From Apostichopus californicus (lineage: Eukaryota > Echinodermata > Holothuroidea > Aspidochirotida > Stichopodidae), in assembly GCA_020650975.1 (NCBI GenBank), contig JAIPMN010000731.1, forward strand, positions 1 through 42,229: DNA of 42,229 bases, written 5' to 3'. This document shows, one piece after another, positions 10,294 through 23,300 of the stretch. How positions within the stretch are numbered: the stretch's first letter is position 1; every line of letters begins with the position of its first letter. The position numbers and the translations under genes were made by a program. Under the pieces are notes generated by a model. That model did no database searches and had not been told where the DNA came from. It was given only the letters and a program-made list of their open reading frames with translations.

Positions 10294-13200
10294 CTATGCT
10301 TGACTCCTCTGTGGGTTATCAACAACATTGCTGTTGTGACTATGAGATGGAAGGATACGGACAAAATCTGTAGATATAAATCTATTTTTATGTACTCATT
10401 GGAAGTCCTTATCCAGTGAGAAAGTTGCTCTGAAGCAGTTTTCTCTCCTGTCAAACTTTATTGCAGAAAGTAATTTTCTCTGTAATTTGTACATAGGATA
10501 GTCTTTTAAACAAATCTTTTATCCTCCCTTTGATGGCTTCCACTTCTTAAAACCTGTAGATGAATCTTTTGTAAATATGTACAGTTTTGTGAATGGCTTT
10601 AACACCAGTTGGGATTATTTTGAAATACGATGCCTCTATCTCTTTGATTAACATTAAAGTAATGTTAATATGTTTCTGGGAATGTTGAATGAGAACAGGT
10701 TAATTATCTGGCTAGTTCTTGTCTGTAAACCTGTTTGATCAGGTCCATTATTTGGCTCTCGTTCTAACTGCATCTGTCCTTTCCGTTACATGCTCATATT
10801 CAAGACTGAATTGTGTGTATTAAGCTGTATCATTTTCCTCAATAACTGTTAGTGATCATGGTAACCAATGGTTACTCAGTGGTTGTCACTTGCTACAGGG
10901 TGTGAGTCATCAATTGGTTGTAAACCCAAGTGGTTGCAAATTATAACATAGATGCATGTTAGTAACTGAGCATATATAGTGTACATCAAGGCTTGTCAGA
11001 CAGAGGTAAATCTAATATCATATAGCAGTGTGGTTGTTACTGCAGTCAATGTCTTGGACTCAAGCCAGACTGGAGTCACCTTGACTTGTGACTTACCTCG
11101 GTGATACATGAATAGTGACTTGACACCAGCATTCCATCAGGGAACCCTTGACTGCACTAAGTTATGAGGACAGAAGATTTTGCAATTGATAATATTGCAT
11201 CATCAATATTTCCATAACAATATTATATACTACTTGAGCAGGATATGTTTTGATGTTTCATTGACTGGTTTCTTAAATGTGGTACATAATCTACTTTTAG
11301 CATATCAATCAATAATTAATTTTATTATCTTAGTTTTGAGGGGATGGTACACAGGGGTGTGTAAGGCCAGTAGCTGTGAGCAGCCAAGGTTTTCTTAATA
11401 CCACATGTTTCATCATTTTACTGTAATATGTGTCACAGTCTTATACATGTATTGGTAAGGGAAGGAAGGTAGCAGTTCCTGTTTCCAAATAGTTTTCAGT
11501 TGCTGTTCAATCCATCAAATGATCACTTGATATTTTTACTCAAGTCATATAGTAGTGCAGCTACAGTTTACTGATGCTTGTCATCTACTGGACAAACATC
11601 ACCTTATAAACTTGGCTTGTTTGGCCAGGTTAAACCACTGATGTCTTGTTTGGCCTTAACCTGTAGTATCACTTTTTAAGTTGCTTTGATATATTTACTT
11701 GTAACCTGACTTGCAATCAAACAAAATGACTCATGATTTTACTTGAAAAACTTTGACTTGTGCCTGGAATTGATGAAAAACAATCAGCTTGTGATTTGGC
11801 AAACATTGAACTGTGACTACACTTCGCAAAAAATGAGTTAATTACAACCCTGTGGTTTAGGGTCATACTTTGTAAGAGCATTGTGATAGAAAATCAGAAG
11901 TTACTTTATCTATGTCAGCTTTGTGGCTGACAGTCTTTACAGCAAAAGGGATCATGTTATTATTATTGATGTTCAGTGAACGACACATACATGAGATCAG
12001 TTAGTCTATGATTCTATTTTCATTGGAGCAACAAATCAGTGATCATTGCTATTAATTAATAGCCAGCCTTGGTTTGACCTCTATCACCATTCTTTGCTTG
12101 TTGCATATTGAATGTTTTCTTTAGTATTATTTTGTAAGTGCCAATGCAAATTTGTTGCATGTGAGTGAGCCATCAGATGTCTTTGTAGAGTAACATAGAA
12201 AGTTTTCTGTTATCAGGAATATGTGGTATGCTATTATACAATGTCTTTAGTGTTTATCAGACATGTTTGTAAAGAAATTATCAATTTTAAGTTATCATAT
12301 TCACTGTGATGTTCATAACAGTAAGATCTTTTATATTTTCATAAACATACTATCTCTTATGTTGTAAGAGTTGATACACTTTGGGAAAGTGATTGATGTT
12401 TCAACCAAACTAGGGTGTCTTATCCTCCTGACCACCACAAGACCAATCTCAATATTACAGCATTGAATGTAGGTTTAAAATTGCAAATAATCATTGTAAC
12501 ATCATTTGCCAAGTGACGTGGTGATTTCAATATAAACATTGTAATGATTTTATTTTTTAATCCAGTCTTGTTACAATGATAGAAGCCTTGGTTTCTAATA
12601 TGGTGTTGTTGGATAACCAGTATAGACACATTAATGTTAATGGAGACGGATAGTTTATCCATAGATGGCAACCTTTTGTTTTTGGGTTGTGACCTACCAT
12701 ACCAGACACAGCAACTTTACTTGTCTGGTTTGGTTGCATAAGATGTAAAGTAGTGCAAAAGGCTAGTGTTTTGCATTCAATATGATGAGTGTTACAGTTG
12801 ACACATTGTACGTATAACACCTGTACAACACCCTAACAGTGTATTCCCAGTATCTCATCTACACCAATCAAATTTACCTTCAAGTTCCAGTATCTGTTCT
12901 TTACAGCCTGGATTTCATTTGATATATTACTTCTATTATTTTGCATCCAGCCTTCATTTTGTTTTGTGTTTAAGTTAACTGCACAATCACAGTTTTGAGC
13001 TCGCTCCTTGATTCACATATTATTACAGGAAAGAAAATGGTTGGCCAAGCATAAAATTGAAAGACTACTTTTCATGATCCATCCAAATATGTTAGTTTTA
13101 TAGGCAAGTTGCAACTCTTGGGATGGCACAATGGTTCCCATCCAAAATGCCTGTACAAGGAGAGAACTCTTGCTTTAATGATGCACGTAACCAGCAAATC

Positions 13201-13540
13201 ATGTCTCATCATTTGATCATGTTACATCTACTCCATGTTTCATCTTAAAGCACAATGCAATTCATGATGTGATGCTCTAGAATGGGAGCAAACTCTCACT
13301 TAGTTTAAAAGTAGGTCTCATCTGTCTTCAGATGTTTTGGTATTTGATAAACTATGTTTGCCATTTTGTTCAAGATAAATTCAACATTCTTACAAATCCA
13401 TGTTTCAGATTTACTTACAAGGCAAGCTCAAAACTGTGGTAAGGCAGTGTGTTTGCTGTAACAGTTCATTACTCGTCTCTGTAAAAAGATGTACATAGCT
13501 CCATGATTGATAAATAAAGCTGCATCAACTATCATATGTT
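10294..13540 (+). other. CTDSPL2: probable long 3'UTR of CTDSPL2
   Basis: AT-rich sequence with no convincing reading frame follows the CTDSPL2 stop. A good poly(A) signal AATAAA lies at 13513-13518 and is followed by a TGTTCTGG-type GU-rich stretch near 13540, so a 3.2 kb 3'UTR is likely. An ATTAAA near 10650 could give a short form. The stretch includes AAGTC/GACTTG-rich dispersed repeat around 11040-11160 and 11690-11860. The transcript end is inferred, not observed. Confidence 0.5.
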
Positions 13541-16500
13541 CTGGTTGCATCATTATATGTTCCATACTTACTTCACAGAGAACAAGGTCTTTATTTTAGA
13601 ATTTTCAAATGGAAGAGGAACCACTTTGGTGCTTACACATCAGCAAGAATGATCATCTCAAATCTCTCACAATAACCTCAAATTCCCTCCCAGGTTCATC
13701 AAGGTAAAAGTCATGTGTCAGTTAAGTCAGAAATGCACACTAGTCATTGGTAATCATCGTTAACTGCAGGGTGGATGTGCCCTTCAAGTATCACATAAGT
13801 AAAACTGTTAGAAATGTAGATATCCCACTACTGTAAGGGTTTTTTGTGATTGAAATGAATCGTAAAGACATGTAACTAAACCACAATGACCTTAAGATGT
13901 TTGACCGACCCAATGCAACAGACATGGGTGGCAGGTATGTCATAGTACACTCTTTTATATGAAATATTAGTAATAAGAATGCCATTATGCAAAGACATAC
14001 CTCCAATAATGATTTCAGTTAGAAACCTTTCATGTCTTATACATCATGACTCCCATACTGAAACCTGAGTGATGGTCCCTCTCAGCTGATCCTTACAGTG
14101 TTAGGCAAACAGAACAGCAGCATTGCTTTAGCTTTCATTACATCAGAGTAGATATTTAGCAAAGTGTTAACACGGAAAATTACATTTTCTTACTCCTCAT
14201 ATAGGAAAAATTAATCTAGTATTGCATCATCAAATTTTCCAGTTGTTATTGAAGTGTTACAGAGGTATAGCACATTTTACTCTTGAACTATAGTATTAGT
14301 ATTAGAGAAAAATTCAGAGACTTCTTAATACCAATCACAAGATTGAATTATTCCATGTCATAGGAAACCCAGCTCTTGAGATGAAATTGATGGTATAAGT
14401 TGTCATGTTCAACTTTACAACCTTTCACTGAAAAATCAGATAAATATTTATCCATTTGCAACCACCAAAGTACTCTTCTAGGAATATTCCTTGACATTTT
14501 CATATTTTGTCCTCCAATGTTCATTGATCTCCATCACCACTGGCTTCTTGCAACAAACATGAATGATGAACCTACTAGGGTAATTCATGTCAAGGATGTC
14601 ATATCTCAACATTTCAGTTTGTAAATACAAATATTGATCCCAACAAATGCCAGCAGAAAACCAAAAGCGTTTAGTGGTTCCGATGCCTAAACACATTCAT
14701 AGTGTGGTATTAAGCCATATATGTTAACATTTATGAACTCGTGCACACCAAAATGAAGAGGATTACCTACCACATATAAAATTCATTAACTTGTGTTTGT
14801 TGAGATACCATGTTTATATCAGCTGTTTTTGATGATTTCCATTAAGCTGCATCCACTAATGAATATTAATGAGAGTTTTATTGGCAAGAAAATGTACTTA
14901 TTATGTAGTTACATCATTATACCAAGAATGAACTAAATCGGACTTATGGTTGCAGAGATACTTACATTTTAAGAATTTTATGTTAAGCCCTGCCCACTCA
15001 TTAATATTCAAAGTTGAGAACTAAAAGCAATAGAGCACATCTACACATGGGGCATGGACCTACCAAGTATGACATTGACTCAACTTGTGGTTGTTGAGAT
15101 ATCATGTTTACAAGCTAGCCATCACACATACCAGTACGATTGCAAGGTTACTGAGTTTCTGGCATAATCTAACAGTGATGTCACATGCAGAATGTAACAG
15201 TATTCAACATTCCATTTCTGGAGATATGTTTCTCTTTGTGTTTTTGGCTTCAGAATTTGCTGTGCTTACCTTGGAGCATCAAAACTGTTGCTCATATCAC
15301 AGCCATCTAAAAACTTTGTTCAAGTTTGGATTCATTAGATATCGGGCTTTAAGCTTATCTCATTGTGACCTGTTCTGACTTCTATGATCTGATCACCAAA
15401 AAACAGTGGCATTGTTGTACTCATCAAGGGCATGCCACACCATTCTTGAGATCATGTGTACACAAGGTAGGGTCAAATTCACCATTGACCGAGTATTCCT
15501 ACATCTTCCAAATAAATATTAGTAGTGGGCTGAAGAGTGATTCATTTTTGAAGAAGCATACATGTTCAAGAATGATCCAGCAATTACACCCAGCTGATGC
15601 TTCAGCAAATCATCAAACAACCTAACAAACAAAGAGTTACTCAACAGTTTTACATCAATAATAAAAGTGAAATTTCATTAGTTCTGACATACTAGAGCAT
15701 TTTCAAGTAATGCCCTAACTTAAACATTAATGACCATTTCTAAAATGTGTATCCATTACTGCTTTTGTTTACCAATGTCCCAAAATCTTCATGACACTGT
15801 ACAAGGTACAAGAGGTGTGTTGTGGATCAACAGATATACCTGGTCCTGCAGGTTGGCCATCTTTCTTGCTAGAAACAGCTTTATTCAGAGAAGACAAGAA
15901 GTACATTTTGCACCACTGTTAAATTTATTTTCATCATTTTGCTAACCTGAATGTGGATCACCTTTCTCTAGAATCATTTCAACACTGTTCATTTTCATAC
16001 CTCCTCCCATAAAATTAAAACTGCACCAACCATACAAAGAACTTTTATCATTAAACAAGATTTGTACAAATTTTCAGTTGTACAGTAGGTCTGTTTTATT
16101 CCTGCTTACAATTATTATGATAATATACTATATTAGTACAAGTATTATATAATAATTGAAATCACACATGATTTCTAACAAATTATACTACAGAAACACA
16201 TTAGTGTTGGGGTTCCTATGATTTGCTATAGATTCAATCACAAAAAGTTGCTGGGATGATCTAAATCTTAAGTATCTCAATAAATTTACATGATATTTGA
16301 AATGCTGCTGTTAATTAATAAATTGCTGTTGTTTGTATAGTAAGCCACACATATATGTATGCATCAAGTATATAGGATAGATAATGCACTCCCAATGGCT
16401 TGCAAGAAACAACCAAGTTACTATCAAAATGAAGTTGTGCACTAAAAGCATTCCATTAGAACATGGATGTCAATGTTTGTATTTACCAATGGACACTTTT

Positions 16501-16869
16501 ATGACAAGGTTATCTGAACTGATGAGATCATCATCTAATAGTTTTCAGAGGAGAGGATAAACATGCACATGTCAATTTAATACTGCGATGATGAAACCAC
16601 AGTAATTTGTCCTATCAAAACAAGATGTATCTGAATTTTGTAACAAATCTGAAATATTTAATAACAATTTATATCATATACAAAATTACAAGATTCAGTA
16701 ACTGTGGTCACAAAATTCTAACAAACCATTCAGTTTCACTTAAAGAGTCTAATATCAAACTTCCTATAACAGAATGCTTAATTTGCATGCACCTCTTACA
16801 TTGACCCTGATGATGTGTAATTAATTTAAGAAAAACAAGTATTATGATAGAACCAACCTACCAATATTT
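13541..16869. other. Convergent intergenic region between CTDSPL2 and the MIEN1-like gene
   Basis: No coding exon recognised on either strand. It holds a dispersed-repeat copy at 14790-15125. The rest is AT-rich without clear structure; ORFs of up to 97 codons here resemble no known protein and look like chance. Confidence 0.55.
14790..15125 (-). repeat. Dispersed repeat family A, reverse copy
   Basis: The reverse complement of about 14935-15005 reads ATGAGTGGGCAGGGCTTAAC, then ATAAAATTCTTAAAATGTAA, GTATCTCTGCAACCATAAGT and CCGATTTAGTTCATTC. It matches the two tandem copies at about 36160 and 36380 block by block. Flanking phrases (GATATCATGTTTACAAGCT) also match, reversed. Confidence 0.75.
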
Positions 16870-17347
16870 TACAAAGAATAGTTTATTTAAGAAAGACTTA
16901 ACATGTCAAAACGCTTTACCAGTGACTTACAGATGATGTCCATACAAGTATCCATCCGACCAAGGTACCAGGATGTAAACCCCTTTCCAACCTTTGTCAT
17001 CATCAGGTAGGTATTCATTTGAAAGTCTCTAGGAGAGAACTTGTTTTGGTATGTCTTCAAAAGAAGAGATATGCTTAGAAAAACTTCAGTACCAACACAC
17101 AGACTCAGGACGAACCTTACTTATTGCATAGAAACTTTTATGGTCAACTGTAATATTGCCACATAATGTTGACACAGCATTGGTAAGGTTAATCAATACT
17201 TAAATAGTCAACATCTAAAGAATCCTCCTGACAAGGCTGGGGAGACTGAATTTCAACAGAATATTTCTTTGACCTTGTAAGCTGTTGTACACTGATAATT
17301 GTAGGCATAGCTCTTCTCTTGGTTTAACCCTGTGAATGGCAGTGACA
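16870..17347 (-). other. MIEN1: 3'UTR of the MIEN1-like selenoprotein gene
   Basis: From the TAA at 17348-17350 the - strand runs about 480 nt to an AATAAA at 16882-16887 (TTTATT on the + strand). It has no further coding. It contains the SECIS-like hairpin shortly before the poly(A) signal, a usual place for eukaryotic SECIS elements. The 3' end is inferred. Confidence 0.6.
16936..17018 (-). promoter_or_regulatory. Candidate SECIS element
   Basis: On the - strand AUGAU (17003-16999) and GGAU (16957-16954) can form the SECIS quartet with tandem G.A/A.G pairs. Directly above it GACAAAGGU (16998-16990) pairs with ACCUUGGUC (16966-16958), eight of nine pairs with one A.G mismatch. Unpaired AAA follows at 16986-16984, 13 nt after the quartet, as the apical AA of SECIS requires. 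Below the core AUAC/GUAU and AUG/CAU can pair across an internal loop. The weak points are irregular pairing near the apex and a large lower loop. Its position in the 3'UTR of a TGA-containing Rdx gene supports the call. Confidence 0.65.
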
Positions 17348-20300
17348 TTATAGAATAACACAAGAGCTCTGTGTCTCAACCAGAGGGACCACTTTACTTG
17401 ACCCATCATTACTCTTGATGCAATCCACAACCTGTGAAATAAGAGAGAAAAAAAACACTGTCAACCCACAGAGGTAATACAAATGATGGTCAATGGAGGC
17501 ACTCCACACTTAGAGCTTTACAGATTTCAAGCAACTTAGCTACCTCTTGATCACAACCTTCACTCTCCATTCCCAAACTGAAAAACCTTGCTATGACCAA
17601 ATCCACTCTATGAGTCTATGAGATGATCAAATAACTTGCACATAGTTATAACGAGTGGCTTAGGGAGCCATCAAACAGTAGAGGGTGGACTGGGCTGGTC
17701 AGTATTAACAACTTTTAATTTTGTAGATATTGCTTGACCATAGCAAGCATTCTACCCTTCTGAACATCCATGATAGATCAGACATTAGTGGAAATGGGCT
17801 GAGCTTGTGACCTTACAAGGTTTGCAGACTTTGACCTCTGTTGACCTCATATGTCCTTCCACCTTAACAAAACACCATGACATTCTATTACTCAATATGG
17901 CACATCCACATACCACATATAAAGTTCATCCACTTCAACTCATCCACAAAGTTCATATGGTTTTTGACATGTTTTACAAGGTTTTCAGACTTTTGACCTC
18001 TCTTGACCTCAAATTATCTTAAATCTCGTCAGGAAACAATTCTTCTACTCTATGAGGTACATCCACATACCAAATATGAAGTTCACCCACCATGTAGTTT
18101 CGAGTTTATAAACTAAGGCGTCACACATACACACCCACATATGCATGCTATCACTATCACATAGATTCCTTTTGCCTTTGGCAAGGAACCAAACTTGACA
18201 AACTGTTTGCCAGGCACTGTTCCATCTTGCTATCTCCAATGCAAGACAACATACCAAATACTCATAATGTTTATCACACATACAGCTGTTCCTACAGCAA
18301 ACAGAGTATTTTAAAATATTTTAACCCTAAAATTTGACAAAGCAACTGTTGTTCACATGCAACCTGTAGGTTAAGTGAGAATCTGAAATTCTTTGCAAAA
18401 CCACAGTAAAAATCAAACCACAGTAAATCCAAACTCATCCGATTTTGGTATACTGTGTGAGTACAATCTATAGAAGGCTCCAACATGACTTGCTTGGTCG
18501 ATTCCAGTAAATAGTTTATCAAACATGAAAGGATCACCACCTATTCATTCTTTGTGATTGAATATTCTTTTTATCAACAGGGCAATGCTTGTATTTGATT
18601 CATATCATATCAGCAATGAAGGGCTCTTGTGTCACAAATTCAATGCTATTAAATAAAGGAATGCTTCGATCTTCTAAGGTAGTGTTCAGTTGCAACGTTA
18701 CTACATAATGATTTATAATGTTAAGTCTGTAGTTACAGCAGGGGATTTCCTTGTGTTGGTATCAACTTGTTTAGTTTAACTAAGTTTACGTCGGGAGGGA
18801 CAATCAGTCCCTATTAACGACCCTATGATGAAAAAGCTTGATTTGCGTCTTCAATAGAACAATCAGCTCAGACTAGTAACTCCATTCATTCACAACTTTC
18901 TGAGAAGGAAAGTTCTTACAAACATCTAACCTGCTACAGACTTTCTGCAACATACGACCAAGACCTCAAGTGTTCCTACCACTGGAAATGACAAAACACT
19001 AAATACAAGGTTATCAAAGCTGTCATCACTTGTCTGTGTGGTAGTCATACTTGCAATGATTAACTTCCTCACATGGTTAGTAACAATCTGATTCCATTTG
19101 GGAGATATCACAGGTTTAATATTCCTTCATCAATTAAGACTGAAGACTTGAACCTTCACAATGATATCCCAAAGGTTTATTCCAAACTAGTAGTGGGAAA
19201 TGTTTTATAGAGCTTAGAGTATTGATTTTGGACAATTTGGCTGACAGTTCTCATGTTTGAAAACACTGTAATGGCTTTGAACACTCTTCAAGTCAGTGTG
19301 TTACAGTAAATCATTGTCTTCAGTGGGTGTACTAAAAATGTTTGTGTAATGTTTAATGTGTAGTCAGTACTGGGGAACAGTAGTTTTGGTAGAGTATTTA
19401 AGATACCAGAAAGCCAACGGCTTAGTGATTCTTGTTGGTTTTGTGTAAGAGACCATTCAACAAAAGTCATGCAGACAAGATTATTAAGTGTTGACCAGTG
19501 TTGATTTTAAAAGGATTGTCTGGTGGCCCAAAGAAGTTACCTAAAAAAATGATAATTATCCAAACATGTTGTAAAAGTATGAGAACGCTAATGTTGCGTT
19601 TGACAGAGAAACAATTTTTTAATCGTTAAGTCGGGACATTTCCAATATGATTTGAACAGTACAGAACGTGATGTCATCTACGCTAATGCATGATTGCGAC
19701 ATAACCCACGCTCCGTACAGTACCTACAGTAATCACAACAACAACCGCGTTTGTATACAGATTAATTTCTTCCTTAATTTTCAGTGAAATTTCTTATAAA
19801 TTAGATAAGTTTTCAAAAACTCCTTAAGCGCCATACATGTAGTAGATCGGTGGTTTCGTGGTCTTTGTGTAACACAAGATAAGTTTTAACATCAGACTCT
19901 TCGTTGTTTATACATCGCGCTATCCAGCTCCAACACGAAGAATGTTCACATGTAGGCTACTCTAACGTTTCAATCGGACAGTTCTGCGAAGCCTAAGCTT
20001 CTCGGTACTACATTCTGCTCTGACATCGATTCCGCCAAGTTTCATCTTTCGGTGTTCCGAATACTTTTCAAGTTTCCTTTTACTGTAAATTTCAGCGATT
20101 TCGAAGAACAGTTAATGAACTGTGGTTTGAGTGTGAGAGTATATTTTGTGCAACGCTATACGTATACCAACTGGGCATGGTACAGTAGGCTATATACGTT
20201 CGCGATATGTACGTTTATATAATAGGCAATCACATGTGCGTGTACATGTGAGAGTGTATTTGCTGTGGAAATGGGAGTGCTAACTTCAAGTCACCTGTTT

Positions 20301-23300
20301 TGCCTATTTGCCAGCACTACGTCAATCACCATATTGAAGCGTTCGAACAAACGGTACTTTTGGTGAGAAACTGGTGAATTTGAAAACCAGATTTCTGCAA
20401 TAAGAAAACGTCGAATGGGGACAATTTTTACATGGTTAGAAAGAGAAAAATAATAACTACAAGGACAATGTATCAAAATCTTCCACCAGACAATTCCTTT
20501 AAGTGATCAGCAAGGCTCTTACACTAATAGGCCTACCTGTTAACTAGCAAGTTCATATTAAGTGGTTTACTTTAGCAGTATTTGCTTCCATTGACCTTTG
20601 ATCTTCACAGAAAACAATAGGGTTCTTGTGCTCACTAAAATGGATCTACACACCAAGTATGAAGATGATGCAAGCTTTTGAAGTTATTAAGCATACAAGG
20701 TTTGTTACACTTTATCAAATGCACATACACGCAAGCATCAACACAAAGATTCATTTTCCTCGGTCAAGGTATCAAAAAGTAATAGCTGTTAATTAATAAT
20801 TGATGAACAAGATATGTAGATGAAGAATGATAGATGGCAGAACCTCACTTGTTACATTTTAATTGTCTATTTATGCCGTTCTCTATCAAATATTGTGATA
20901 TTTCTGATAACCAGCATTACATGTCATACATTCTGGTGCAGACTTATCCATGTACACTTTATATGTGCCCTAACCTAAATATGAGGACAGTTTCACGGCA
21001 GGATGGATAAACAAACCATAGACAAGTCTGTATGATAAAGATGAATTCCATCATGTCAAATCTGCAGTAAGAGAAGTGTGCAATCATTAACTTTCCGATG
21101 AAAGAGATCTTGAACTTAGTAGCTCGAGCCCTGAAAGATGCAACATTCTCTATAAAACATGTAGCAAAATGTCCACGGACAAACATTTTGACATCTGTGC
21201 CTCAGTAAGGAATCCAGACAGCTGTTACATCAATCTAACTAATGCAGTGCACCTAGATTTTGCTATCTTTTAAGAATGATGGCAAAATATTTAGCATACT
21301 TTTTTTTGTAGATAGAGATGTAAACGCTCACTTAAACATGGCAATTATGATTCATGTGTGCTTTCTTAAATGTTACACAAACACATTTTTTGGGTCTGCC
21401 CCCATCTTAAAAATACTGAAAAACAGCAAAGGAATATCAGTCAAGCCCAAACTTTGTTTATAATTTCCCTGCCAGTTTTCCATTGTTCATTTACCTATCT
21501 ATACATTAAACAGCCAAATATCTCTTGAAACCTCTTCCCTGTGGCTTTCTGGTTAGTATCAAATGAAAATGTAGATGTGATCCCTGGTTACACAGGATGG
21601 AAGGTGTTGTGGCTACAGACTAACACCCACAACAGAGGAATGGCTATATAGGGATTGCCACCAAGAAAGGACTGGATAGCTCAGTTGGTTGAGTGCAGCA
21701 GGGCTTGTAAATCTGAGGTCACTGCTTCAAATCTCATTCCAGTCAATACTTATTTCCCTCTTTTCTAGTTTGCTCATAATGTCCCAGTCAGTTTTCTGTT
21801 GTTCATTTACTCAGCATAAAGTGTCTAGAACTGACAGGATTATTCTTTGTTTAGCTTGCAGGTACTGTGTGAATGTTTGACATGTACAATGTGGCCCTGA
21901 CTAATAATCATATTTCCTTCTGGAAAATTTGGACCCACAAATCTCATGTCTTACAAATTTGCAGTATTAGCAGGCAGAAGGTTAGCAGTTTCTTGAGGCA
22001 TGCATGACCTTATTGTAGCTAAACCTATTTTAATTTAGGAAGTTAAAAGCTGCAGAGCACTTGTATTACCTTTCTCCATCCATTACTTTCAGTGTGAGAT
22101 GGAGGGGCGGGGCAGGGGGGGGGGCTCATGTAATCTGCCAGTTTAATGTCTGAGTTAACTATTCCAGATTAACTGCAGTATGCCCTCTTATGATTGCTTT
22201 GTGGAAAAGTCTCTACACAGCATTATATTTAAAACATTGTCTATTTCCTTTTCCACTTTCTTTTCTTTTCTTCCATCAGATAATATTTATTTACCTTGTC
22301 CATCACTGGGAAACCGCCCGATTCCAGCTTGGAAAAAAGCAGCATATCATTGAGGGTAATCTCAAAGGATCCTGAAAACCAAAACATAATAGAGACAGTG
22401 ACTTATCAAACTCAATATTCAAGCCATTCATTACTATTCAAGTGTCTAACTATAAAACAAGAGTGTGATATTTGAATAGCTGTTCAAGCAGTTAACTGCC
22501 ATGTTACCGGATCATGGATACAACACTAGCATTCAAAGAGTTCAATTTTACAGCCTTGTCAAGTTTTAACCATACTGTACTAATCACTGCAATTCTGCAG
22601 TATGTAGTTTTTTTGGACGGGGGGGGGGGGGGGGGGGNNNNNNNNNNGTAAATAAAACCACTACCGAAGGGATCAATTGGTGGAAAAAGATTATTTCATC
22701 CATATAAGGAAATATGCTGTGTTGAATCGTTCAAGCAACAAAGAAACATCCTCATGGCTTCCTTGGTCCCACACTTTCCATATTAATTAGAACTTTATAC
22801 TGAGTTACTACAATGAGTTACTACAATTAACTGAGTTACTATGTCAATGAGTTACTACAATTAACAAAACAGGCTAACATGAGGATATTTTATCAAACCA
22901 AACTTACGACTGCGTCCCACTTCTCCAGTGACCTCTGCTTCTGGATCTGCAGCCCGGATCTTATCCGCCAGCTCCAGGAAGCGAGGATAGTATCCTCAGG
23001 CACCACTGTAATGTAAACAAAATACAATTTAATTAATAGCTACCTTTGACCTTGTCTGAAACAATCAGAGGATCACATCTGGAAAGGTTCCTCAGCAAGA
23101 TCAACTTCCCAGTGTGATCCTTACACACTCTGAATCTGATCCTGAGATCTTGATGAACCTATTGAGGGAGATCCGGAGCTCGAGATAACAAAAGTTAGTG
23201 TACATGTGCAGGGATCAAAACGATCCTGTTCTGTTCTCATGCTAATGAAATGTAGCATAGAAGTCTGGCTTGTTTAGTATGTTCCTCAGCAGCATAGTAT

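Larger units (their letters stand above)
17432..22294. other. Intron 3 of the MIEN1-like gene
   Basis: A 4.9 kb intron carrying the family A copies, the TTAA element and the tRNA-like sequence listed separately. At about 22099-22130 there is a G-rich run (GAGGGGCGGGGCAGGGGGGG) with G-quadruplex potential on the + strand. No additional coding exon was recognised. Confidence 0.6.

Noticed and set aside
15085-15378. 97-codon + strand ORF
   Set aside because: Overlaps a dispersed repeat on the other strand and has no domain signature.
17215-17430. 71-codon - strand ORF starting in the last selenoprotein exon
   Set aside because: Wrong frame; the true frame in this exon runs from 17431 to the TAA at 17348 and ends CVIL.
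22996-22998. TGA as a true stop making the gene a pseudogene
   Set aside because: Conserved Rdx protein continues through three more correctly phased exons to a CVIL end, and the TGA falls at the known Sec position.
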